Positions 17,258 through 24,623 of a DNA stretch of 64,000 nucleotides are shown piece by piece. The position numbers and the translations under genes were made by a program. The stretch covers positions 62,001-126,000 of the forward strand of contig URBK01000005.1 of assembly GCA_900546065.1 (NCBI GenBank), given 5' to 3'. The first letter of the stretch is position 1. Each line of letters opens with the position of its first letter. The notes beneath the pieces are model-generated. The model worked only from the letters and a program-made list of their open reading frames with translations. It did no database searches and was not told the origin of the DNA. This stretch comes from an uncultured Alistipes sp. GTDB lineage: Bacteria > Bacteroidota > Bacteroidia > Bacteroidales > Rikenellaceae.

Positions 17258-18601
17258 ATGACCTTGAAATGGGGTTATAAAAGAGCTTTTCTGCGTTGTG
17301 CCTTACTATTCGTAGTGGGCACAACGTTGCAATTGGCCATAGGTGATATCGACTCCTCGTGGCTGCGGTATCCGTGGGGATTGATCCTCGCGGTTAACTA
17401 TCTATACCTGTTGGTCGTAGCCTATGTGCTGCGCGACAGATGGCGTTGGTTGCGGCAGCTGGCCGATGACAAGGCCTGTATCTCGTCGCTTGCATCGTTC
17501 GGCGTGATGGTCATCATCTTCGGGCTGACGCGTCAGGATCCGCTGCGCGAGGGATGGGTCGGTGCCATGGGCTTTTCGCGCATGAGCGCGTCGTGGCCAT
17601 TCAATCTGCTGCTGTTCTATTTCATGACCACGCTGGGCATACGTGTGGTCTCGGACATACACCATATTCGTCAGCGTCGCAAGGCCGCCGTATTGACGCA
17701 TCTGGGAGTCTTAGTACTGCTTGTGGCGGGAGTCTTCGGCTGCGGCGATACGGTGCGGTGCATGGTGACTGCGCGAGTGGATACGCCCGTAAATATCGGC
17801 CGTGACGATGCAGGCCATGAGGTGACGCTGCCATTTGCCCTTACGCTCGAGGATTTCTCCATAGAGGAGTATCCGCCGAAACTCTATATTCTGGATACGC
17901 GCCGCGAGAGCTCCTCGCGCGAGTTCCTTTCGGTGGAGGCGGATGGCTCGGAGGCTGTGATTGACGGGTGGCGCATACGTGCCGAGCACAGTCTCGATAT
18001 GGCGGGACATCTTCCGGAGGAGAGCGACTGGCGGGCCATGAAGCATATAGGCGCCGCCCCTGCGGTTTACGTCTCGGCCGAGAATATCGCCTCGGGCGAG
18101 CAGTTCCGCGGCTGGGTCAGCTGCGGCAGCCATATATTCGAACCGTCATATCTGATGCTCCCGGACGGCAAGGCCGTAGCCATGCCGCGCCGCGAGGCAA
18201 AACGATACCTCTCTCGTGTGAATATCATGGAGGAGGACGGTGTGCGGCACAATGTCGAGATCGAGGTTAACCATCCGGCGCGTGTCGGTTCGTGGCGCGT
18301 ATATCAGGTCGGATATGACACCTCGAAGGGACGTTGGAGCGATACGAGTGTGCTGGAGTGCATACGTGACCCGTGGTACGGCGCGGCGCATGTGGCGTTG
18401 TGGCTGCTGCTTGTGGCGGGCGTGGTGATGTTCATAACGGCGGGCGGACGTCGCACGGGCGCAAAAAAGACCGTATGTGCGGCCGGTGACGCTGCTGTCG
18501 GCGCTGACGATATGTCGGCGGCTGGGCGTAATGATGGCGCCGCTGGCCATGGAAGTGCCGCGGGGCGTCGTCGCGGACGTAGAAAGGAGGTGAAACGATG
18601 A
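17258..18601 (+). CDS. resB: ResB-like cytochrome c biogenesis protein
   Basis: Membrane protein of about 447 residues. Several N-terminal helices (residues 10-170) precede a large periplasmic domain (LPFALTLEDFSIEEYPPKLYILDTR), with a final helix near residues 380-400 (AAHVALWLLLVAGVVMF). VGSWRVYQVGYD in that domain is typical of ResB. ResB and CcsA together make the system II cytochrome c synthase, which carries heme out and ligates it to CxxCH. The start at ATG 17258 is preferred; GTG 17252 is possible. The CcsA gene overlaps by 4 bp. The C-terminal 50 residues are an Ala/Gly/Arg-rich tail of unknown role. Confidence 0.85.
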   Translation: MTLKWGYKRAFLRCALLFVVGTTLQLAIGDIDSSWLRYPWGLILAVNYLYLLVVAYVLRDRWRWLRQLADDKACISSLASFGVMVIIFGLTRQDPLREGWVGAMGFSRMSASWPFNLLLFYFMTTLGIRVVSDIHHIRQRRKAAVLTHLGVLVLLVAGVFGCGDTVRCMVTARVDTPVNIGRDDAGHEVTLPFALTLEDFSIEEYPPKLYILDTRRESSSREFLSVEADGSEAVIDGWRIRAEHSLDMAGHLPEESDWRAMKHIGAAPAVYVSAENIASGEQFRGWVSCGSHIFEPSYLMLPDGKAVAMPRREAKRYLSRVNIMEEDGVRHNVEIEVNHPARVGSWRVYQVGYDTSKGRWSDTSVLECIRDPWYGAAHVALWLLLVAGVVMFITAGGRRTGAKKTVCAAGDAAVGADDMSAAGRNDGAAGHGSAAGRRRGRRKEVKR

Positions 18602-19380
18602 GTTGGGATCAACTGTTGTGGTATGGAGCCGTTGCGGCCGCGTGTTGGATAGCGGGAGCCGTTGCGGCATACAGGGCACGACGTCCGTGGGGGGCCGTTG
18701 CGGTGTCGCTCTGCGGCTCGGCCGTATTTCTGGCCTTCATCATCGGTATGTGGGTGTCGCTCGAGAGGCCGCCCATGCGTACGATGGGCGAGACGCGTCT
18801 GTGGTACTCGTTCTTCCTCTCGGTGGCGGGCGTGGCCGTATATGCACGTTGGAGGTATAAGTGGATACTATCCTTCAGCAGTGTCATGTCAATAGTCTTC
18901 GTCTGCATAAACCTCTTCAAACCCGAGATACACAACAAATCGCTCATGCCGGCACTGCAAAGCGTATGGTTCGTGCCGCATGTGATCGTATATATGTTCT
19001 CCTATGCGCTTCTGGGTGCCGTAACACTGTTCGCACTCTATCTGTGGCTGCGCTCGTCGCGCCGCGCGTCGGACGAAGAGATGGGTCTGTGCGACAATCT
19101 CGTGCGCATAGGCTGGGCATTCCTCTCGCTCGGTATGGTGATGGGGGCGTTGTGGGCCAAGCAGGCATGGGGTGACTACTGGACGTGGGACCCCAAGGAG
19201 ACATGGGCTGCGGCCACATGGCTCGGATACCTGCTCTACCTGCATCTGCGGGCGGCGCGACCGAAGGACCGCAATGCCGCGTTTGCGCTTATAGTCTTCT
19301 CGTTCCTGCTGTTGCAGATGTGCTGGTACGGTATAAACTACCTTCCCGCGGCGCAGGGAGTGAGCATACACACATATTAA
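18598..19380 (+). CDS. ccsA: CcsA-like cytochrome c synthase subunit
   Basis: A 260-residue protein with about eight membrane helices and the tryptophan-rich heme-handling WWD motif (WGDYWTWDPKETWAAATW). Conserved histidines flank it (FVPHVIVYMFSYALLG before, GVSIHTY at the end). It is the catalytic partner of ResB in system II. The ATG overlaps the resB stop by 4 bp. The obvious client in this window is the tetraheme fusion at 12550. In many Bacteroidetes the same pair follows nrfHA, which is not seen here. Confidence 0.9.
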   Translation: MSWDQLLWYGAVAAACWIAGAVAAYRARRPWGAVAVSLCGSAVFLAFIIGMWVSLERPPMRTMGETRLWYSFFLSVAGVAVYARWRYKWILSFSSVMSIVFVCINLFKPEIHNKSLMPALQSVWFVPHVIVYMFSYALLGAVTLFALYLWLRSSRRASDEEMGLCDNLVRIGWAFLSLGMVMGALWAKQAWGDYWTWDPKETWAAATWLGYLLYLHLRAARPKDRNAAFALIVFSFLLLQMCWYGINYLPAAQGVSIHTY

Positions 19381-19395
19381 TATCTATTTCCGTAA

Positions 19396-20379
19396 ATGAA
19401 AAAATTCATATTGTTCCTTGCAGCTCTTGTGTCTACTGTCGGCGTGCAGGCTCAGTCGCCCGAGGAGCGGGGCGCAGCCCGCAAGGGGCAGCTTATGTTG
19501 GCCGATCCCTTCATTCTGGAGGACGACGGCTGGTTCTATATCTACGGCACGCAGGCCGAGGACGGTATCGTGGTCTATCGCTCGCGCGACCTTAAGCACT
19601 GGAGCGACCGCTGCGGCAATGCCCGCAATTCGCTGGCCCTGCACAAGGATGACGTGTGGGGAGACTTCTATTTCTGGGCGCCCGAGGTCTACAAGATTGC
19701 AGAGGGACGTTATCTGATGACATACAGTGCCGAGGAGCATATCTGTTATGCCGAGTCGGATTCGCCGTGTGGCCCCTTCGTGCAGCGTGAGCAGCGTCCA
19801 TATCTGGGCGAGAACGGTATCGACTCGTCGATATTTGTCGACGATGACGGTACGCCATATATGTTCTGGGTGCGTTTCACGGCCGGAAACGTAATATGGG
19901 TAGCGGAGATGACTCCCGATATGCACAAAGTCAAGCTGGAGACGGCAAGGCGTCTGATCGACGCTCAGGAGGGTACGTGGGAGCGTATCGACGGCGTTGT
20001 CGCCGAAGGCCCGATGGTCGTCAAGCACAAGGGTAAATATTATCTGACGTACAGCTGCAACGGCTATCTGAGCCGTGATTATGCCGTCGGCGTGGCAGTT
20101 GCCGACAATGTGATGGGCCCATACAAACGTTACGAAGGCAACCCGATCCTTATCCGCCACTGCGGTTATTACGGCACGGGCCACCATGCCCTGCTTCGGA
20201 CCTCGCGCGGCAAACTCTATATCGTATATCATGCCCACTATGACCATAAGAAGGTTCATCCGCGTCAGACGCTCATTGCGCCGCTGCGGTTCCGCCGCGA
20301 CCGCTCGGGCGGCAAGAACTATTACCGTCTCGAGGTCTCGGACAAGATTATCGTCCCGATGGTCGAAAAGGTACATTAG
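19396..20379 (+). CDS. Glycoside hydrolase family 43-like enzyme
   Basis: A 327-residue protein with a cleavable signal peptide (ending VQAQ, residue 20) and a five-bladed propeller pattern. The three GH43 acidic residues are visible: Asp37 in MLADPFI, Asp143 in GIDSSIFVDDDG and Glu204 in VVAEGPMVV. Family members cleave arabinosyl, xylosyl or galactosyl linkages; the exact activity cannot be told. It lies 15 bp after ccsA and before a terminator, so it is the last gene of the redox cluster, which supports a carbohydrate role for that cluster. Confidence 0.9.
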   Translation: MKKFILFLAALVSTVGVQAQSPEERGAARKGQLMLADPFILEDDGWFYIYGTQAEDGIVVYRSRDLKHWSDRCGNARNSLALHKDDVWGDFYFWAPEVYKIAEGRYLMTYSAEEHICYAESDSPCGPFVQREQRPYLGENGIDSSIFVDDDGTPYMFWVRFTAGNVIWVAEMTPDMHKVKLETARRLIDAQEGTWERIDGVVAEGPMVVKHKGKYYLTYSCNGYLSRDYAVGVAVADNVMGPYKRYEGNPILIRHCGYYGTGHHALLRTSRGKLYIVYHAHYDHKKVHPRQTLIAPLRFRRDRSGGKNYYRLEVSDKIIVPMVEKVH

Positions 20380-20427
20380 CGCCGCTTGCGGCCATTTATT
20401 TGTCGTGTGACGTATATTTGATCGCAA

Positions 20428-20460
20428 GAAAAAAGGAGCCTCAAAACGGGCTCCTTTTTC
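20428..20460 (+). terminator. Terminator of the redox/GH43 cluster
   Basis: GGAGCC pairs with GGCTCC, extended by A-T pairs on both sides, and ends in TTTTTC. The A-tract on the other strand makes it potentially bidirectional. Confidence 0.85.
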
Positions 20461-20526
20461 GTTTCTGTTTAGGGAAGGTGCACTTTGTTCAAAAGTGTTA
20501 GAGTTTGTGCTGGGTGCGTTTGATCA

Positions 20527-20982
20527 TTATATGTCGCTGCTCGGCTTTTCGGCTACACCTTCGTGTGCAAGGATTATGGTTTCGATATAAGTGTACGGAT
20601 CTTTGCCGTCGCTTCCGTTATTGATACCCTTAAGCGCCTTAGGCCACGCGTTCGTAACGCTCCAACTTGTCACTACCGAGTTGTTCACGACATCGATCAG
20701 CTCCACGGTTATATTCCTGCGGACGATGTTGCTGTTGCTGCGAATATCCGAATACCATTGTGTAATCGCTTAGGGGTTGTCCGTGCGGCATAGTTTCAAC
20801 GTTACGTCCGGGTCTTTGCGAAGGTCGGGCATGTGGGGCGTTTTTCTTTGTCCCGAAGGGGTGTATTCTATATGTACGTCCGAGTCAATGCCGCTCACGG
20901 CGAGGCAAAATATTGTCCCGATGTCGGGTATCGTAACTCGGAACGGAAAGCTTTGTATTCCGCTGCCCTGTTCGAAGTTCAT
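20527..20982 (-). pseudogene. gp19-type phage/contractile-injection tail-tube protein, interrupted
   Basis: Reading the minus strand from ATG 20982 gives 70 codons, then TAA (20770-20772), then 80 more codons in the same frame to TAA at 20527. The joined 151-codon product matches the T4 gp19-like tail-tube pattern throughout: FPFRVTIPDIGTIF, AVSGIDSDVHIEY, HMPDLRKDPDVTLKL, then QWYSDIR, RRNITVELID, SWSVTNAWPKALKG and ETIILAHEGV. Only the single stop breaks it. No promoter, other tail genes or integrase is near. It follows der by 55 bp on the same strand. I read it as a recent relic of a prophage or injection-system gene; stop readthrough is the alternative. Confidence 0.75.
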
Positions 20983-21002
20983 GGCGTGTATATTTGTAAA
21001 AT

Positions 21003-21023
21003 AGGCGCCCGCAAAGGGCGCCT
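21003..21023 (-). terminator. Probable terminator of der
   Basis: AGGCGCCC (21003-21010) pairs with GGGCGCCT (21016-21023), followed on the minus strand by ATTTTAC. It lies 15 bp after the der stop and before the tail-tube pseudogene. Confidence 0.65.
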
Positions 21024-21037
21024 CAGATCGGTGTATG

Positions 21038-22342
21038 TTACTTCTGACGGAAATATATCTGCATCGGCACGCCCGAGAAGTCCCAATGTTCGCGTATCTT
21101 GTTCTCGAGATAGCGGCGGTATGGCTCCTTGATATATTGCGGCAGGTTGACGAAGAAGGCAAACTGCGGCGTCGGCGTCGGCAGCTGCGTGGCGTACTTT
21201 ATGCGTATGTATTTGCCCTTTGTCGAGGCGGGAGGGTAGGCCTCGATGATGGGCAGGATGTAGTCGTTGAGCTCCGAGGTGGGAATACGGCGGCGACGCG
21301 AGTTGTAGACGCGGATGGCCTGCTGCAACACCTCGAGGATACGCTGCTTGTTGAGCGCCGAGGCAAAGACGATGGGTATGTCATTGAACGGTGCGAGCTT
21401 CTTGGCAAGGAACGCTCGCCACTCCTTCATCGTATTGCTCTCCTTCTCCACAAGATCCCATTTGTTGACCACGATGACACAACCCTTGCGGTTGCGTACG
21501 ATGAGGTTGTGTATGTTGAGATCCTGCGATTCGAGTCCCTGTTGTGCGTCGAGCATCAGGATGCAGACATCGGAGTTCTCGATGGCACGTATCGAACGCA
21601 TCACCGAGTAGAACTCGAGATCCTCCATTTCGCGACCCTTCTTGCGCATGCCGGCCGTGTCGACCAGATAGAAGTCCATGCCGTACTTGTTGTATCGCGT
21701 GTGTATCGAATCGCGCGTGGTGCCGGCAATGTCGGTGACGATGTTGCGCTCCTCGCCCAACAAGGCATTGGTCATCGACGACTTGCCGACGTTGGGACGG
21801 CCGACGATGGTTATACGCGGCAGATCGTCCTGCTGCTCGGCCTGTGTATCTTCCGGCAGGGCGGCCAGTATGGCATCCATAAGATCACCCGTGCCGCTTC
21901 CCGACATTGAACTTATGCAGTAGGGTGCACCGAGACCCAGCGAGTGGAATTCGTGCGATAGATATATCAGATCGTAGTTGTCGACCTTGTTGCAGACGAC
22001 AATCACGGGTTTTCCCGAGCGGCGCAGCACATTGGCCATCATCATGTCCAGATCGGTGATTCCGGTACCGACCTCGACCATGAAGAGTATAAGGTCTGCT
22101 TCGTCTATGGCCAGCATCACCTGACGGCGTATATCCTCTTCGAAGAGGTCGTCGCTGTTGACGGCATATCCACCCGTGTCTATTACCGAGAACTCCTTTC
22201 CGTTCCAGTCGGTTTTGCCGTAGTGGCGGTCGCGCGTGGTTCCGGCGGTGGCGTCCACAATGGCCTGACGTTGTCCGACCAGACGGTTGAAGAGAGTCGA
22301 TTTGCCCACGTTGGGGCGGCCTACGATTGCTACTAAACTCAT
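21038..22342 (-). CDS. der: Ribosome assembly GTPase Der (EngA)
   Basis: Tandem-G-domain GTPase of 434 residues needed for 50S subunit maturation. The first P-loop is [11 protein letters not shown] at the N-terminus, the second [12 protein letters not shown] near residue 185, each followed by DTAG/DTGG and NKxD (CNKVD, VNKWD) motifs. The C-terminal KH-like domain holds TPQFAFFVN. The start was moved to MSLVAIVG at 22342 because the promoter -7 box (22367-22374) overlaps the first codons of the longer frame. Confidence 0.96.
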   Translation of the reverse strand: MSLVAIVGRPNVGKSTLFNRLVGQRQAIVDATAGTTRDRHYGKTDWNGKEFSVIDTGGYAVNSDDLFEEDIRRQVMLAIDEADLILFMVEVGTGITDLDMMMANVLRRSGKPVIVVCNKVDNYDLIYLSHEFHSLGLGAPYCISSMSGSGTGDLMDAILAALPEDTQAEQQDDLPRITIVGRPNVGKSSMTNALLGEERNIVTDIAGTTRDSIHTRYNKYGMDFYLVDTAGMRKKGREMEDLEFYSVMRSIRAIENSDVCILMLDAQQGLESQDLNIHNLIVRNRKGCVIVVNKWDLVEKESNTMKEWRAFLAKKLAPFNDIPIVFASALNKQRILEVLQQAIRVYNSRRRRIPTSELNDYILPIIEAYPPASTKGKYIRIKYATQLPTPTPQFAFFVNLPQYIKEPYRRYLENKIREHWDFSGVPMQIYFRQK

Positions 22343-22366
22343 TGTAAGATCACATATTGGTGCGTG

Positions 22367-22398
22367 CAAAGATAAGAAAAGCAGCGCAGCGGAGCAAA
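22367..22398 (-). promoter_or_regulatory. Promoter of der
   Basis: On the minus strand TTTG (22398-22395), 20 bp, TATCTTTG (22374-22367), a full consensus match. The start site is near 22361, about 19 nt before the chosen start codon. Confidence 0.8.
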
Positions 22399-22602
22399 TT
22401 TTTTGTTATGCTCCGCCGCGCAGGCCTACGGAGTCCCGTTGTTGCCGCTCGTAGCGGCAAAGGGCGTGCCGTAATCTTGTTGTTGAGTGGTGTGTATCGT
22501 TAAGACTTTTGTTGCGTCTTATATGTGTGTATGTTTAATTCAGATAAGGTTCCAACTGGTATAACCCGTTCGTTTACTCTTCTGACTTGCGCAGGCATGT
22601 CT

Positions 22603-22750
22603 ACTCTCACGCATTCAGGCCGTTTCTTTCAGGCAACTCCGTCCGGGCTGTTTTGTCCAGACCGTACCATTCAGACTGCTCCGTTCAAACAATTCCATTC
22701 AGCCGCTCTATTCAGCCCGTTTTGTTATGACGATCCCGTTCAGACAATCA
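22603..22750. repeat. Degenerate short repeats of a TTCAGNC-type motif
   Basis: About eight loose copies of a 12-20-nt-spaced motif are present: CATTCAGGC, TTTCAGGC, GTCCAGAC, CATTCAGAC, GTTCAAAC, CATTCAGCC, TATTCAGCC, GTTCAGAC. The spacing is irregular. No coding function is evident, and the open frame across it has odd composition. Confidence 0.45.
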
Positions 22751-22868
22751 TGCCGTTTTGCTCGTGTCGGCCCGTTTGGTCTCACCCGCCTGATTTAGTT
22801 CCGTTGGGGTTCACATCTGGCCTTTCCCTATTTGCTTGTCCCTACTTGTTATTTGTCTTGTCTATTTT

Positions 22869-22967
22869 GTTCCTCCTGTTCCTCTTGCTCCTCTTGCTCC
22901 TCTTGTTCCTCTTGTTCCTCTCGTTCCTCTTGTTCCTCTCGTTCCTCTTGTTCCTCTTGCTCCTCCC
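22869..22967. repeat. 9-bp minisatellite, 11 units
   Basis: Eleven tandem units of consensus GTTCCTCTT, with C/T changes at fixed positions (GCTCCTCTT, GTTCCTCTC). Because the unit is 9 bp, all frames stay open: plus-strand frames give Leu/Phe-rich or Ser/Cys-rich peptides, and one minus-strand frame gives Glu-Glu-Gln/Arg repeats. It lies in the 22399-23059 spacer, which otherwise shows only a TTGCCGCT/AGCGGCAA hairpin at 22442-22460 and no supported gene. Confidence 0.85.
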
Positions 22968-23059
22968 GAGTCACTTCTTTCCCCGTTTCATGCTCTCTTT
23001 CTCATACCCTTATTCTTAGCCCTCTTCATGCCAATGTCCTGCTGGTTGCCACAAGGTTG

Positions 23060-24163
23060 TTAACGAGCCCTGTAGTTCTTGGGCAGAACGTTGTATTGTT
23101 TTTTGAAACAAGACGAGAAGTAAGATGGCGAGTTGAATCCTACCAGCAGGCAGATGTCCGATATCGTATACTTGTTCTGCTGCAACAGATCGGCTGCATA
23201 GGATAACCGCCGCTGACGCAGGTATTCATTCGGGTTGATGCCGTAGATTTGCTTTACGCGGCGGAACAGCGTTGAGCGGCTCATGCACATTGCCCCGGCA
23301 ATGTCATCGACCGAGAGATCGACGTTGTGCATCTGCGCCGAAACGAACTCCTCAAGTCTCTGTATGAGATCCATGTCGCTCGCCGATACGGTGACTCCGA
23401 CGCCTTGAGCCAATTTGTCTTGCGCCTCATCCATGTCTGCAGATGCGGCTACGCCGATGTTTGGACGGGCGGTCTCAGAATGCGAGACCGAATCTTCGGA
23501 CACCAAGTCTGATGCACTCGATAAATGTGCACGCGCTCCCGTTTCCGTGTCTGGGATTGTGTCGATAATGCTCGACCCCCCCCCATTAAGATGTTCGGAA
23601 TTAGAGGCGTTTGCAGATGCGGGCATGGATGTTGCCGACGTCTCCTGTGATTGGCCGACGACGTTTGACGCGATCTTCGTTTGCTGCTCGGCTGTCGTCT
23701 CACACGGTGTCGAGTCAGACATCTCGGTTTGCAATACTGTACGGTATGTTACCTCTATGGGTGACGATGTAGCAGTGTCCCGGCATGCTTCATTCGCGGC
23801 ATCATCGTGAGACATGAGAGCGTGCGTTTGTCTGCTGTCTTTGATGACGATAGAATTTCGGGCTTTGTATATGCGCCTGATGTATATGGCTGCAAGAGCA
23901 AGGCATATAAATATGATCACGCCGATGATTATGGCCTTGCTTTCCGGTATGGGAATGCGTATGATGAGGGCATTGCTGCTGTCTGCAACGGGTGCAACGG
24001 CTTGAGATGCGACCGCCGGGACAATCATGTCGCTTCCGCTCTCGGCCATAGCCTCGATATTGGGATCGGCGGCATTGTCAGCCGAATAACATACCGAGAT
24101 GTGTGCTACATGAAAGAGCAACACAAGGGCGGCAATGGTTAATATTGCTGACAGTCGTTTCAT
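23060..24163 (-). CDS. Membrane-anchored AraC-family regulator
   Basis: A 367-residue protein with an unusual layout: signal-like hydrophobic N-terminus (residues 4-20), a short presumably periplasmic segment (25-72), one membrane helix (about 76-96), then a 165-residue Ser/Thr/Ala-rich linker and an AraC-type double helix-turn-helix at about 265-367 (LSVDDIAGAMCMSRSTLFRRV, ISDICLLVGFNSPSYFSSCFKKQY). It resembles the two ends of a hybrid two-component regulator without kinase or receiver domains. Three consecutive GGG codons (23576-23584) form a nine-G tract in the linker. The start at 24163 follows from the promoter at 24187-24218. The target may be the SusCD locus upstream; that is inference. 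Confidence 0.85.
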   Translation of the reverse strand: MKRLSAILTIAALVLLFHVAHISVCYSADNAADPNIEAMAESGSDMIVPAVASQAVAPVADSSNALIIRIPIPESKAIIIGVIIFICLALAAIYIRRIYKARNSIVIKDSRQTHALMSHDDAANEACRDTATSSPIEVTYRTVLQTEMSDSTPCETTAEQQTKIASNVVGQSQETSATSMPASANASNSEHLNGGGSSIIDTIPDTETGARAHLSSASDLVSEDSVSHSETARPNIGVAASADMDEAQDKLAQGVGVTVSASDMDLIQRLEEFVSAQMHNVDLSVDDIAGAMCMSRSTLFRRVKQIYGINPNEYLRQRRLSYAADLLQQNKYTISDICLLVGFNSPSYFSSCFKKQYNVLPKNYRAR

Positions 24164-24186
24164 GGTTTTAGGTTGTCGATTCAGTA

Positions 24187-24218
24187 CAAATATAACTGTT
24201 TTGGAAGTATTATGCAAC
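24187..24218 (-). promoter_or_regulatory. Promoter of the AraC-family gene
   Basis: On the minus strand GTTG (24218-24215), 20 bp, TATATTTG (24194-24187). The start site is near 24180. It excludes the longer frame starting at 24217. Confidence 0.65.
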
Positions 24219-24433
24219 TATTGATGCAAAATTTAAATATTTGACCAGATGAGTAGACTAATGTTTGCGACCGTAAGTATAATCTGGTACAGCCAAGACT
24301 TGTATTCTAAATACAATTTTCTGGTCACTCTACGTTGATCTGTTTCCTAGTGAGCTGCTTATAGATTTGTGTGGGTATTGCATCATGGATCTTGTACCGC
24401 TACGGGCTTGTGTTGAACTCGATGCCGGTAGAT

Positions 24434-24472
24434 AAAAAACAGGCTGTACGATTTCGTACAGCCTGTTTTTTT
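24434..24472. terminator. Bidirectional terminator after the SusCD locus
   Basis: A long perfect stem (AACAGGCTGTACG with CGTACAGCCTGTT) has a 4-nt loop, with A6 before and T7 after. It lies 150 bp downstream of the last gene of the SusCD operon on the minus strand and insulates the AraC gene. The rest of 24219-24623 shows no gene. Confidence 0.85.
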
Positions 24473-24623
24473 ATATGACGAGTATCGTCGTTTATAAGAA
24501 TATTTTCAAAGTTGGCGAGAGGAACGGAGGGTGCGGATTCCCTCCGCCCAATCGCTTTCGGGATCAAACAACACTAACTTTTTGTTTATAACCCTTATGA
24601 TCGAAAATATCTTTTTATCGGCG

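Noticed and set aside
20563..20793. Short plus-strand open frames in the spacer after the GH43 gene
   Set aside because: They are shadows of the minus-strand tail-tube pseudogene, whose joined translation has clear family character.
22442..22460. Hairpin TTGCCGCT-CGT-AGCGGCAA as a terminator
   Set aside because: No T-run follows on either strand and no gene ends there.
22869..22985. A minus-strand Glu-Glu-Gln/Arg repeat frame over the minisatellite
   Set aside because: Only a GTG start is available, the product would be under 45 residues, and no promoter or conserved context is seen.
22525..23019. A 164-codon open frame across the minisatellite with a Leu/Phe-rich end
   Set aside because: It stays open because the repeat unit is 9 bp; the N-terminal part has no codon bias or family resemblance and no promoter.
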